Source: JBGSKY01 sp041740995 (GTDB lineage: Bacteria; Planctomycetota; Planctomycetia; Pirellulales; Pirellulaceae). Taken from it: DNA of 64,000 bases. The stretch's first letter is position 1. Every line of letters begins with the position of its first letter. The DNA lies in NCBI GenBank assembly GCA_041740995.1, contig JBGSKY010000257.1:20546-84545 (forward strand). Direction: 5' to 3'. The notes beneath the pieces are model-generated. The model was not told where the DNA came from and did not search any database. It saw only the letters and a program-made list of their open reading frames with translations. Shown in pieces: positions 36,149 to 45,266 of this stretch. The position numbers and the translations under genes were made by a program.

Positions 36149-37357
36149 CTATTGCTCGATTGCTTGGTCCGGCATCGGGGCCGCCGATTGGCCAGCGTTG
36201 GGCAGCGACGATGCGGCGCGAAGCTGGTCCAATTCCTCTTGCAGCGGTCCGAGGTCACGAATTGGCGTGATGGCCGGCGGAATTGGCCCCGTCGAACGCA
36301 ATTTACAGGTAAATGTTTCAGCTAGGTAACGAACAAATTTCTTCGACTCAGGCGTCTTGAATCGATCGCCTTTCTGCAAGATAGGCCGATATTCCTGCAT
36401 TTCGCCAAACAGCCGATCGCCAGCGATTTGACACGGAAACCAATATCCGTTTCCCTTTTCGTCTTGCAAATAGAACTCAGGGTAACAATGGTCTGGGACC
36501 CAAACTACTCGCGACGGGATATCCGACGCGCGACAAATTGCAATAAACAGGCCTGTCATCTCTTCGCAATCTCCGACCCCTTCCTTGAGTGCTTGTGACG
36601 TCGATCGCAAATCACCATTTTCATATTTGATATTTTCACGAACCCAATCGTAGATCGCTTCTACGTGCGTCCATGCATCTGGGTGACCGCGATCACGAAT
36701 CTCGTTGGCAATACTGCGAACTTGTCGCGTCGTGGTATCGATGTAAGGACTGTCGCCTAAGTAGATCGACAGTTTCTTGTCACGCTGCGGCCGGCTGACA
36801 AATTGCAGTTTCGAAGGTTCGTCAGGCTTCTTGATGAAGGATCGTTGAATTCGGACTGTTGCCACAACGTCAAATACGTCCTGTGCACTCATACGTTCCA
36901 TGTCGATCACTATTTCGCCAACACCTTGGATATTTGGCCGAACGAAATATTTTGCGAAGTTCGGCATCTGGAAATCAGTCACCTCGACCGTTTGTTCCGG
37001 CCAAGTCATCGGAAATGGCAACGTTGCATGGAGGGCGGTACAGAAATTATTGTTGGCATGAAACGTTAGACCAAATCGCATATCCATAGTGCGAGTGGCC
37101 CAATAGTTTGGTCCGTTCGACATTTTTACAGGCGATTCATCGTCCGACACGACTTCCTTGTCAGACACTTCGTCAACAAGAGAAATGGCTGCGTCTGGCA
37201 GTATATCGCCCGAATTCTCTTGCGCGGTCAAATCGCCTTCGTCGGAATCGGCGGCGGGAAGACTGGGCGGAGGAACGACCAATGCCAATGCTATTCCAGC
37301 GGCTAAAAAGCTGTTGGGAATTCGTTTTATGAGCGAAAAGCTATTGATTTGTCGCAT
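36149..37357 (-). CDS. secreted transglutaminase-like protein
   Basis: This is a 402-residue protein with a signal peptide (MRQINSFSLIKRIPNSFLAA...ALALVV, cleavage near LPAADS). A beta-rich region precedes a transglutaminase-like papain-fold domain: WTHVEAIYDWVRENIKYENG, then EGVGDCEEMTGLFIAICRA with the nucleophile Cys, then RVVWVPDHCYPEFYLQD with the His, and GYWFPCQIAG with a later acidic candidate. Such bacterial proteins are usually peptidases or amidases rather than true crosslinkers. The product would act in the periplasm or at the surface. It lies 89 bases upstream of the HemN-like gene on the same strand; a functional link is not evident. Confidence 0.85.
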   Translation of the reverse strand: MRQINSFSLIKRIPNSFLAAGIALALVVPPPSLPAADSDEGDLTAQENSGDILPDAAISLVDEVSDKEVVSDDESPVKMSNGPNYWATRTMDMRFGLTFHANNNFCTALHATLPFPMTWPEQTVEVTDFQMPNFAKYFVRPNIQGVGEIVIDMERMSAQDVFDVVATVRIQRSFIKKPDEPSKLQFVSRPQRDKKLSIYLGDSPYIDTTTRQVRSIANEIRDRGHPDAWTHVEAIYDWVRENIKYENGDLRSTSQALKEGVGDCEEMTGLFIAICRASDIPSRVVWVPDHCYPEFYLQDEKGNGYWFPCQIAGDRLFGEMQEYRPILQKGDRFKTPESKKFVRYLAETFTCKLRSTGPIPPAITPIRDLGPLQEELDQLRAASSLPNAGQSAAPMPDQAIEQ

Positions 37358-37485
37358 GTGAAAAATCCAGCTACGAAATTGAATCGAGGTTTATTGTGCT
37401 TCTCGAGTCTAGTTCACAACGAGCCGCTTTGCCATTTTTCCTCGACTTTAGAGCCATCCAGACGACTGAACCCGAGTTGATCGCC

Positions 37486-38436
37486 TCACATCCCAATCGC
37501 ACTGCGTAATCCTTCGCGAAAGCTTGGGTAAATAAATTTGTAGCCGATTTGCTCGATCAATCGCCTATTTGAAATTCGTTTACTCCCCTCGCCTCGCGAT
37601 CGTATTTTTATCGAACTGCTCGATGTCCGATCAACTGAATTCGCACCGACGGCAGTTTCATTGGTCTTTTGCTCAACAAACCTTGGCGCAGGAGCGTCAA
37701 TCAACTCCGACAGATATCGATAATAGGTCAGCCGATCGACCGGTTCGCCGTCGGACACGTTGTAGGTTTCCAGTCCGCCCGCCGACGCGGAATCGACAAC
37801 TTTATTGATCACACCTACCAGATCGTCAACGTGGATCAGATTTAAGTACGAATCAGCAACCGCTGCGATTGGAATTTGCTTGCGAAGCGACTCTAGATTT
37901 GGAATCCGGTCTGGTCCATAGATACCGGCTGGACGTAGCACAAAAGAGCTAGTTTTCGGCATTTTCGCAGCGTTTTGACCGACCCATTGTTCGCCCGCCC
38001 AAGCATTTTGAGCGCCCGGTCGTGCCGGACTTTTAGAGCTGGATTCTTCGACCCATTGACCGTCGAATTGAGTCTCAAATACTCCGGTCGTCGACAAATA
38101 CACCAGAACCTGCGGCGGTTTTCGCAAGCGATCAACAACGTTCTGAAGACCGGTGGGGTGGTCATTTCCGTACCGATCAGCGTCGCTGAGCGACGGCACA
38201 CGATGAGAAACGCTGAACAGCAGCACGTCGCAATCGATGCTCTCGCCCGAAAATTCCCGATCGCACCAGTGCATCTGAACGAAGTCGGTTTTTACTGCAG
38301 CGGATTGCAACGGCTGAGTACCGAGAAAGCCTGGAATCGAACGCGAAACGATCCGCAATGCATCTCCTCGTTGAAGTCGTGAGCTGGCAAAACGCTGGCC
38401 GACGTAGCCGCAGCCGACAACGCAGATCTTCTTCAT
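37486..38436 (-). CDS. NAD(P)-dependent epimerase/dehydratase-like protein (atypical SDR)
   Basis: This is a 316-residue protein. The ATG at 38436 is chosen because it opens directly on the Rossmann motif MKKICVVGCGYVGQRFASSRL (GxGxxG); the longer frame adds 20 residues. YLSTTGVFETQFDGQWVEE, RPAGIYGPDRIPNL and NLIHVDDLVGVINKVV are typical of the extended/atypical SDR group related to YeeZ. The YxxxK catalytic motif is not evident, so it may be a non-catalytic or unusual member. The substrate is unknown. It is divergent from the HtrA-like protease gene. Confidence 0.8.
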   Translation of the reverse strand: MKKICVVGCGYVGQRFASSRLQRGDALRIVSRSIPGFLGTQPLQSAAVKTDFVQMHWCDREFSGESIDCDVLLFSVSHRVPSLSDADRYGNDHPTGLQNVVDRLRKPPQVLVYLSTTGVFETQFDGQWVEESSSKSPARPGAQNAWAGEQWVGQNAAKMPKTSSFVLRPAGIYGPDRIPNLESLRKQIPIAAVADSYLNLIHVDDLVGVINKVVDSASAGGLETYNVSDGEPVDRLTYYRYLSELIDAPAPRFVEQKTNETAVGANSVDRTSSSSIKIRSRGEGSKRISNRRLIEQIGYKFIYPSFREGLRSAIGM

Positions 38437-38903
38437 AGGAGACTCTTTTCTAGGCGAGGAAAGCACATCTTGGCAATAGCTTATGATGAGCAGCAAAAAA
38501 GCGAGGGATGAACCGCTGCGAACACCGCGATGCCGTTGGACGGTTTGCTGAGAACTCGTTTTGGGTGGTGTCCAACGCCTGACCGGCGCAAAACGGTCGG
38601 CGCATCGATAAGGCGTTTCGATTGGCGTAACCGGAATATCTAAGCTCTGATCGGCTGCTCGCGACAGGAATGTCTTTAGAAGTTCTTGTCAAAAGGGTGG
38701 CAATTGTGGACCAGATAGCGAATAATCGTCTTACGCGGTGCATGATGTCGAGCAGGCAACAGTATTTTGTGCTTTTCATTCGAAGCCAATTTGACTTGCC
38801 GTTACCTTGTTCTAGATTGCGGACCGCAAGTGCGATGGAGTCGCCAACACGCCGGGATTGGATGCCCACCCTAGTGACCTTATCATACAAGGTGGTGTGG
38901 ACT

Positions 38904-40046
38904 TTGAACTGTCGAAATACCAACGAGAATTACTCCATTTACTGGTCAGTGATCTGTGTGGTCGCCACCGTTCTATGCTGGCCTCTGGCGGGGCAAGTAG
39001 TCGGCCAGCAACCGCCAGTCCCTGCCTCGTCAGCTTCATCGCAAACCGTGACTGCTTTTCGATTCACCCCCGAAGTGACTCGAAACGGCGGAGTCTACGC
39101 TGGCTCGACGAAGGTCGACATGGAAACTGGGTTGGAGATGATCGCTCGCGGCCAGGAACCGCGAACGATCCAAGAACTCTTAGCGTTAGAGCGGCAGCAG
39201 ATCAAAGTATCGGCCAAAATTGCTGAAGTGACCGTCAACGTGCTGCAAGGCAGTGCTCAAGGCAGCGGTGTGATTGTCTCGCCCGAAGGTTTTGTATTGA
39301 CCGCTGCGCACGTCGCAGGCAAGCCAGGTCGCAACACAAAAATCACGCTCTCAGATGGCCGTCAAGTCAACGGTAAGACGCTTGGAATGGATCGCTCAGT
39401 CGACGCGGGCCTGATTCAAATCACGGACACTTCGGTCTCGAAATGGCCACACGCTTCAATTGGTGTTTCGCAGGATTTACGACCGGGCCAGTGGGTCATC
39501 GCCTCTGGTCACCCCGGCGGTTTGGATACCCAGCGACCGCCTGTCATTCGCGTTGGCCGGCTACTCAACTCGATGCGTTCGACGCTGATCACCGATTGCA
39601 CGCTCATTGGTGGCGATAGTGGTGGACCATTGTTTGACCTCAACGGCAAGTTGATCGGAATCCACAGTCGGATTGGGACAGAGTTTGCGGACAACATGCA
39701 TGTACCAATCGACATGTATCAAGCCGATTGGGAACGCCTGGCTCGCGGAGACAGTTGGGGCACCTTGCCCGGTTACAAGCCAATGATTGGAGTACGCGGT
39801 TACACCGATGGCCCGAATGCTGAGCGAGCCACGATCGAACGAATTGTTGCTGATGGCCCGGCAGACGAAGCCGGCTTAATGGCCGGCGATGTAGTCATCA
39901 GTTTTGATGGCTCAGAAGTCAAAACTTTTGAAGATCTGATCCGATCAGTCGAAGCATCGTTGCCTGGTGACAGAGTTCGCATCTCAGTGCAGCGAGACGG
40001 TAAAGTGCTTGAAAAGCGAATAATCATCGGTGTTCAAGAACCCTGA
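38904..40046 (+). CDS. HtrA/Deg-like secreted serine protease with PDZ domain
   Basis: This is a 380-residue protein if started at the TTG at 38904, which has AAGGTGG about 8 bases before it and leads into a signal peptide (SIYWSVICVVATVLCWPLAG, cleavage near VGQQ). The open frame runs back to 38670 without signal features. The trypsin-like domain has all three catalytic residues: H136 (TAAHVAG), D167 (RSVDAGLIQI) and S239 (GGDSGGPLFD). A PDZ domain follows (IGVRGYTDGPNAERATIERI...GDVVISFDGSEVKTFEDL) and ends the protein. It is likely a periplasmic quality-control protease. A degenerate relative follows 102 bases downstream on the same strand. Confidence 0.85.
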   Translation: MNCRNTNENYSIYWSVICVVATVLCWPLAGQVVGQQPPVPASSASSQTVTAFRFTPEVTRNGGVYAGSTKVDMETGLEMIARGQEPRTIQELLALERQQIKVSAKIAEVTVNVLQGSAQGSGVIVSPEGFVLTAAHVAGKPGRNTKITLSDGRQVNGKTLGMDRSVDAGLIQITDTSVSKWPHASIGVSQDLRPGQWVIASGHPGGLDTQRPPVIRVGRLLNSMRSTLITDCTLIGGDSGGPLFDLNGKLIGIHSRIGTEFADNMHVPIDMYQADWERLARGDSWGTLPGYKPMIGVRGYTDGPNAERATIERIVADGPADEAGLMAGDVVISFDGSEVKTFEDLIRSVEASLPGDRVRISVQRDGKVLEKRIIIGVQEP

Positions 40047-40148
40047 TATCAGACTGCCCCGCCCTGCTCTTTCGCCCTCATCGCACGAGCCATTCGAATT
40101 GACGACTTGAAGTGAAGGTCGCTCCTTTTTTGCATCGCAAGTTCAACC

Positions 40149-41369
40149 ATGAATAAACACCGGTCGCTTCGGCTCTTGAGAAAGTTTGCAACTGCCTTGT
40201 TCATTGCGATAATCGCGTTCGGCGACATATCGATCGGTTACGCTCAGGAATCCAATCCGCTCGCTCCGCAAGACACTCCTTCGGGCATCTTTGTTCAGGA
40301 TCTCGAACGAAACAGCAGCTTTCGATGGAGTTACGATTTGCCAGGCAAAAGTCCCTTTCGCCGAAATCAATATGCGGTCACTCGAACGTTTCGTGAAACT
40401 ATCGGTTCGCATTGGATGTCGACCGTTCGAATCTTGCAAGAAGACAAACAACTTTGCCTTGGTGTCATCGTCGATGAGAATGGCTGGTTCATTGGGAAGT
40501 CGAGCGAGTTGCCCGATGGATTACTGAGCTGTCGGCTCCATGACACCTCCCGGGTCTCGGCTCGCGTTGTCAGTCGTCGATCAGACTTGGATCTAGCGCT
40601 TCTAAAAATGGATAAAACGAAGCTGCCTGCGATTGATTGGAGTCGCACCGATACAGCCGCCGTCGGAGCATTCATCGCTACGATTGACTCTCGCCCGATT
40701 CCGATAGCGATCGGTGTCGTTAGCGTACCAAGTCGCGAGATTCGGGCTAGCCAAGCAGTGCTCGGTGTGCGATTAGATGAAAGCGACGAAGGGGTGATTG
40801 CGACCAAAGTGCTCGGCGGCGGTGGCGCAGCGGCGGCGGGCATTTTAGCCGATGACGTTGTTGTGGCGATCAATGGTCAAGCTTCTAAGTCGCTACACGC
40901 AATCCAAAACATGATCGCATCCAATCGATCCGGTGATCGAATTCGCGTCACGATCAAACGGGATGGAAAGCAGCAGGATCTGATCGCGCAATTGACTGAC
41001 ATGAACATCGTTCTGACCGATCCAACGGAAGCGGAAGTCAATGGCGAAGTCAGCGCTAGAGCTTCCGATTTCGCAAGTGCCTTCCAGCACGATACCGTTC
41101 TGACGCCCAACCAATGCGGTGGTCCGCTCGTCAACTTGGAAGGTCACGTTGTTGGACTCAACATTGCCCGAGCCGGACGAGTTCATTGTTACGCGCTGCC
41201 GATGGATATTCTGGTCCCGGCAGTCGAAGACATGTTGAAATCCGCTTCAATGGCCCTTGGTCTTCGCACCGATGGCAACTCAATCGTTTCCGACAGTCCT
41301 TATTCAAGCCAATTGCCTAGCGTCTGGCGAACCCCAAAGACAGCCCTCTCAGCTAGCGTTGCCAAGTAG
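40149..41369 (+). CDS. degenerate HtrA-like protein with internally placed PDZ domain
   Basis: This is a 406-residue protein with a signal peptide (RKFATALFIAIIAFGDISIG, cleavage YAQ). A first beta-barrel lobe is recognisable (MSTVRILQEDKQLCLGVIVD, SDLDLALLKMD with D146/D148), but the strand that should carry TAAH reads GWFIGKSSE, so the catalytic His is lost. A complete PDZ domain (about 200-282; AVLGVRLDESDEGVIATKV, GDRIRVTIKRDGK) comes next, and only then the segment NQCGGPLVNLEGHVVGLNIA (C323), which corresponds to the GDSGGP strand with Ser replaced by Cys. The PDZ is thus embedded within the protease fold. It is probably a non-catalytic partner of the protease encoded 102 bases upstream; a Cys-protease role is unlikely without the His. 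Confidence 0.75.
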   Translation: MNKHRSLRLLRKFATALFIAIIAFGDISIGYAQESNPLAPQDTPSGIFVQDLERNSSFRWSYDLPGKSPFRRNQYAVTRTFRETIGSHWMSTVRILQEDKQLCLGVIVDENGWFIGKSSELPDGLLSCRLHDTSRVSARVVSRRSDLDLALLKMDKTKLPAIDWSRTDTAAVGAFIATIDSRPIPIAIGVVSVPSREIRASQAVLGVRLDESDEGVIATKVLGGGGAAAAGILADDVVVAINGQASKSLHAIQNMIASNRSGDRIRVTIKRDGKQQDLIAQLTDMNIVLTDPTEAEVNGEVSARASDFASAFQHDTVLTPNQCGGPLVNLEGHVVGLNIARAGRVHCYALPMDILVPAVEDMLKSASMALGLRTDGNSIVSDSPYSSQLPSVWRTPKTALSASVAK

Positions 41370-41753
41370 TTTGCGATTCAATTGATCTGTGGCTTGCTTT
41401 CAAGAGTAGGATAGGCTGCTCGCCTGTCAATGAATCAGATGACAGGCTAAAAGCCTGAAACGAGTGGCGGAATTGACTGCCTACCAGCATTTCAATCTCT
41501 CGTCAAACTCTTGCTTATCGAACTCGTATTTCCAACTGGAATCTGAGTTGCTATATCCTTGATTGCTGACCGAGCGTGACCGGAAGTCCCCAAGTTCACT
41601 GCTCCATTAGCTACCTAACATTTGACGGCCGGATTGGCGACTCACGATAATAACGCTGAACTCACTGGAAAAAATTTGCTAGCAATCGTGATCGCTAGAG
41701 TAATTTGATCCAAGCTGATTTATAGCCCTACCCCCAAGCAGCGATCGTTCTTC
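41370..41753. other. 384-base intergenic region with palindromic repeat
   Basis: No gene was seen. The first part holds the palindromic repeat described at 41406-41457. The remainder (to the ABC transporter ATG) has no clear promoter pair or ORF. Confidence 0.4.
41406..41457. repeat. intergenic palindromic repeat, copy 1 (GGCT...GCCTGTC type)
   Basis: GTAGGATAGGCT leads into GCCTGTC (41422-41428), which pairs with GACAGGC at 41441-41447. An internal hairpin CAGGCT-AAA-AGCCTG (41443-41457) overlaps it. Related sequences occur at 44048 and 54029, each just past a gene 3' end. It starts 37 bases beyond the stop of the pseudo-HtrA gene and may act as a terminator or be a dispersed repeat. Confidence 0.55.
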
Positions 41754-42722
41754 ATGCAAGACACTTCAACCGCGGCCGGCCCAGAGCCCGTTCAACCGTC
41801 CACGGACTCGATTGTCGCCCTTTCGGTTGAGAACGTCCAAAAAAGCTTCGGAAAGCAAACTGCTCTCTGCGGTGCAAGTTTTTCCGTGGTCCAGGGCCAG
41901 CGAGTTGCATTACTGGGACCTAACGGAGCAGGCAAAACGACATTGGTTCGATCGATTTGCGGACGATTGAAAATAGATCGCGGTCAGATTTTGATGTTCG
42001 GCCAACCAATTGGCGAAGCCGGTGTGCTTGATCGCCTTGGAGTTGTACCGCAAGAGCTAGCTATCTACGGTGATTTGACCGCTCGCGAAAACCTCCAAAT
42101 CTTTGGTCGACTGCACGGCATCCGCGGGTCTGAACTGAAAGATCGCGTTGCCTGGGCACTGGAATGGGTCGGTTTGAGTGATCGCGGTAACCATCTCACC
42201 AAAACGTTTTCTGGCGGAATGAAACGCCGAGTAAATATTGCTTGTGGCGTCCTGCACTCACCAGGATTGTTATTGTTGGACGAACCGACAGTCGGCGTCG
42301 ACCCGCAAAGCCGTCAAAGAATCTTTGACATGCTCGACGAGCTAATAGAGTTTGGAACGACCGTCGTTTTGACAACGCATCACTTAGATGAAGCTCAATC
42401 GCGATGCGATCGGATCGTAATCGTTGATCACGGTCGTGTCATTGCCGATGGAACGCTGGAAGAATTGATTGAGGAGACTATCGGTGATCAAAAACATTTA
42501 GAGCTTCTCATCGATTCGATGCAATCCGACGCGATTGATGGATTGATTTACGATTCCGTAAGTTCTTCGTATCGGACGACGATTCGCAGCACGCAACACG
42601 AGTTGCCGATGCTGCTACGCCAAATTGCCGACTGCGGCGGCGAGCTCTTGGACATGCACATGCACCGATCGGACTTACATCAAGTGTTTTTACATTTAAC
42701 AGGACGTGAGCTGCGAGAATGA
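41754..42722 (+). CDS. ABC-2 type exporter ATP-binding protein
   Basis: This is a 322-residue cytoplasmic ATPase. Walker A is GPNGAGKTT, Q-loop LGVVPQELAIYGDLTARENL, signature FSGGMKRRVN, Walker B LLLLDEPTVGVD and H-loop VVLTTHHLDEA. This sequence type (NodI/CcmA/drug-resistance family) works with ABC-2 permeases. The N-terminus has about 25 Pro/Ser-rich residues before the first strand (VALSVENVQKSFGKQTAL). The stop overlaps the permease start by 4 bases (ATGA), so the two are translated together. The substrate is unknown. Confidence 0.95.
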   Translation: MQDTSTAAGPEPVQPSTDSIVALSVENVQKSFGKQTALCGASFSVVQGQRVALLGPNGAGKTTLVRSICGRLKIDRGQILMFGQPIGEAGVLDRLGVVPQELAIYGDLTARENLQIFGRLHGIRGSELKDRVAWALEWVGLSDRGNHLTKTFSGGMKRRVNIACGVLHSPGLLLLDEPTVGVDPQSRQRIFDMLDELIEFGTTVVLTTHHLDEAQSRCDRIVIVDHGRVIADGTLEELIEETIGDQKHLELLIDSMQSDAIDGLIYDSVSSSYRTTIRSTQHELPMLLRQIADCGGELLDMHMHRSDLHQVFLHLTGRELRE

Positions 42723-44020
42723 TTCTCACTGTAGTTCGAATCAGTTTATTGCGGATGTATCATAACCGCGCCGAGTTATTGCTGACTTTCGTTGTCCCTT
42801 TGATCTTCTTCAGTATCTTTGCCTGGATCTTTGGTTCGCGTGAGAGCGACGGTGGCACACCTCGAATCAAGATCGCGGTTGTCGATCTCGTGCAGACAGA
42901 AGTTTCAACTCAGATCGTAGACAACTTGCATGAAGTTCGCTCGCTGCGATTCTTAGGCGAGCAACCAAGCGGCCAGGCAGTCACGGCATCGGGCGATGAA
43001 ACGACCGCGGACAAGCCGTTACTGCGAAGCGAAAAGACAGCGGAAGATTGGGTCCGTCGCGGGCTGGTAACAACAGCGATCCTCTTAAAGCCGACCGAAA
43101 AACCGATGGAAACGACCTCGACAAGTCTAAACATCAAAGCCGAGATTCTGGCCGATTCTTATGACCAAGTCGCACCACAGATTATCAGTTCGATTGTCCA
43201 AAAATCGCTGGCCGCAGCGTCTCAAAGCGTCATACAATCAGCCGCAGAGCAGCGACAAAGAGCAGCCTTGCAAACAGCCGACTATTCCGTTGCGGCCAAT
43301 CCAAACAGCAATCTAGCCATGGACTCGGCAAGCCTTGCATCTGCGAATTTCCCGATCCAAACCAGCGAGTTAATGCCTTCGGTTGAGATTCGAGACGTGC
43401 TGGGTGCAAACAAGGTTAATCCTGTTGTCGCCATGTACGCCGCAGGGATCGCTGTCATGTTTTCGCTTTTCAGTGCGACGACGGCAAGCGGTTCGTTGCT
43501 GGAAGAACGCGAGAACATGACGCTGGAACGACTTTTGTGTAGCCAGCTTTCAATCGACCAGTTGCTGATGGGAAAATGGCTTTACTTGACCTGCTTGGGA
43601 ATTACCCAAATCACATTGATGTTCGTCTGGGGCTGGCTGGTTTTCGGGGTCGATCTAATTTCGCACCTTGGTGGATTTGCGATTATGACGTTGGTCACAA
43701 GCGCAGCGGCGGCAAGCTTCGCTTTGATGCTTGCAACCTTGTGCAAATCAAGAATCCAACTTGGTTGGGTCTCAACGATTGTTATCTTGGTGATGAGCGC
43801 GCTAGGCGGCAGCATGGTGCCGCGTTATCTGATGAGCGAATCGGTGCAACACGTCGGGATGTTCACCTTTAACGCCTGGGCATTGGAAGGCTACAGCAAG
43901 GTATTCTGGCGCGAGCTGAGCATTCGCGATTTGAACCTGGAGCTGGCTGTTTTGCTAACCAGCAGTTTTGTGATGCTTATCGCCGCGAGATTATTTGCCG
44001 TCCGATGGGAACGCACCTAG
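42719..44020 (+). CDS. ABC-2 type exporter permease
   Basis: This is a 433-residue membrane protein with the ABC-2 layout: one N-terminal helix (LLLTFVVPLIFFSIFAWIFG), a large extracytoplasmic domain of about 200 residues rich in Ala and Gln (AASQSVIQSAAEQRQRAAL), then five helices. The second helix region is MYAAGIAVMFSLFSATTASG followed by LLEERENMTLERLLCSQLS, the typical ABC-2 cytosolic loop. MSALGGSMVPRYLM and the following helices complete the family pattern. It pairs with the ATPase whose gene it overlaps. The large periplasmic loop is as in YhiH/YbhR-type exporters. Substrate not predictable. Confidence 0.93.
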   Translation: MILTVVRISLLRMYHNRAELLLTFVVPLIFFSIFAWIFGSRESDGGTPRIKIAVVDLVQTEVSTQIVDNLHEVRSLRFLGEQPSGQAVTASGDETTADKPLLRSEKTAEDWVRRGLVTTAILLKPTEKPMETTSTSLNIKAEILADSYDQVAPQIISSIVQKSLAAASQSVIQSAAEQRQRAALQTADYSVAANPNSNLAMDSASLASANFPIQTSELMPSVEIRDVLGANKVNPVVAMYAAGIAVMFSLFSATTASGSLLEERENMTLERLLCSQLSIDQLLMGKWLYLTCLGITQITLMFVWGWLVFGVDLISHLGGFAIMTLVTSAAAASFALMLATLCKSRIQLGWVSTIVILVMSALGGSMVPRYLMSESVQHVGMFTFNAWALEGYSKVFWRELSIRDLNLELAVLLTSSFVMLIAARLFAVRWERT

Positions 44021-44047
44021 AGTCAGCAAAAGTCACAATTCTAAAAA

Positions 44048-44073
44048 GTAGGATAGACTTCCTGTTTGTCCTA
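44048..44073. repeat. intergenic palindromic repeat, copy 2 (degenerate)
   Basis: This begins GTAGGATAGACTTCCTG and ends TTTGTCCTA, a diverged copy of the 41406 element. The outer ends TAGGA and TCCTA are complementary. It lies 27 bases after the ABC permease stop and before the convergent TPR gene. Confidence 0.4.
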
Positions 44074-44151
44074 AAATCAAGAGTACGCTCAACGTCAATC
44101 ATTGGGCTTTGAGTGGTCAATCTTCGCTGCCCAGTGAAACTTGATTACGGC

Positions 44152-45132
44152 TTAACGGCTGATGTTGCCGTTTGTTTGTGGCGCGGTGCTCATGATCGCA
44201 CTTGCGTTCTGATAAACCTGATTGGCCTGTTGATATACTTGACCAGCGCCTTGATACATTTGTCCCGCTTGTTGGTAAGAACCGTAAGCTTGTTGTGCCA
44301 GACCGCTAGCGTTTAAAGTGCCCATCAGTTCACGGGCCGGTTGCAAATTCGGATCGATCTGCAATGCGGCTTGCAAATACTGTTGTGCTACTGGAACGTT
44401 CTTGCGAGCAGCATGAATGTACGCCATCTGATAATTCGCCATCGCAGGCGTATGGACTTGAGTCAGCTCCTGCATCGCCGCATCCGATCGCCCTTGCTCG
44501 ACATAAAGACTGGCCAATTTTTGCCGATGCGATTGATTGCTAGGCTCCAGATTGACTGCCTTTTGGAATTGCTCGCGAGCCAAGTCTTGTTTGCCTTGAG
44601 TCAGAAGGCACTGACCAGCTTCGGTATAGATCGACGTGTCGGTCGGTGAAATCGTTTCAGCCTTGGCATAGTATTCTGTCGCTTTCGCAAAATCACTTTG
44701 GCGGTTCGCTAGTCTAGCCATGCTCATTACAGCGGCGAAGTTTTTCGGCTCGATCTCGATCGCTTTCCCGTAGAACTCGTTTGCTTTTTCAAAGTTGCCG
44801 CGCATTTCGTAGTTCTGTCCTTGAGCGATATACAGCTCCGGACCGAGAATCGGCGGCTTTCCAGAGAGCGATGTCGGATCGGATTCGTCAACGGCGTTGG
44901 TCGGCCCAGTAAACGCACTGGTAACCATATTCTTGCTCTTCGAATAAGCAGAACCCATGACAGTTCCCATCGAACTGAATTGGCCTTTGACGCTTCGTCC
45001 AGTATCACCAAACTTCGTAACGACTGAGGATGTGCCGGCAGACATAGATGACGTCAAGCTGTTGCTCGCACCACCGATACATCCACTGCTGGCCAACGCA
45101 GCAATAGTTAAAGCACACAATTGAAATTTCAT
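44152..45132 (-). CDS. TPR-repeat lipoprotein
   Basis: This is a 326-residue protein beginning MKFQLCALTIAALASSGCIGG, a lipoprotein signal with lipobox ASSGC. A Ser/Thr-rich linker (about 22-80) leads to at least four tetratricopeptide repeats (YIAQGQNYEMRGNFEKANEF, VMSMARLANRQSDFAKATEY, YTEAGQCLLTQGKQDLAREQ, LYVEQGRSDAAMQELTQVHT). The C-terminal tail is rich in Gln, Tyr and Ala (QAYGSYQQAGQMYQGAGQVY), a low-complexity surface-type tail. It probably scaffolds an envelope protein complex. A secreted unknown protein is encoded upstream on the same strand, 134 bases away. Confidence 0.85.
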   Translation of the reverse strand: MKFQLCALTIAALASSGCIGGASNSLTSSMSAGTSSVVTKFGDTGRSVKGQFSSMGTVMGSAYSKSKNMVTSAFTGPTNAVDESDPTSLSGKPPILGPELYIAQGQNYEMRGNFEKANEFYGKAIEIEPKNFAAVMSMARLANRQSDFAKATEYYAKAETISPTDTSIYTEAGQCLLTQGKQDLAREQFQKAVNLEPSNQSHRQKLASLYVEQGRSDAAMQELTQVHTPAMANYQMAYIHAARKNVPVAQQYLQAALQIDPNLQPARELMGTLNASGLAQQAYGSYQQAGQMYQGAGQVYQQANQVYQNASAIMSTAPQTNGNISR

Positions 45133-45266
45133 TTGTTCACGCCACCATCAATCGGAAAGATCGAAAAAACTCAGTCATAGAGTCTCTTCGGAATTTTCGT
45201 TTAAATGACTTGAACCGATTACGCCGCCCAGCAAAAAAGGAGCGGCTTTTCAAGTTAGAACGCTAG

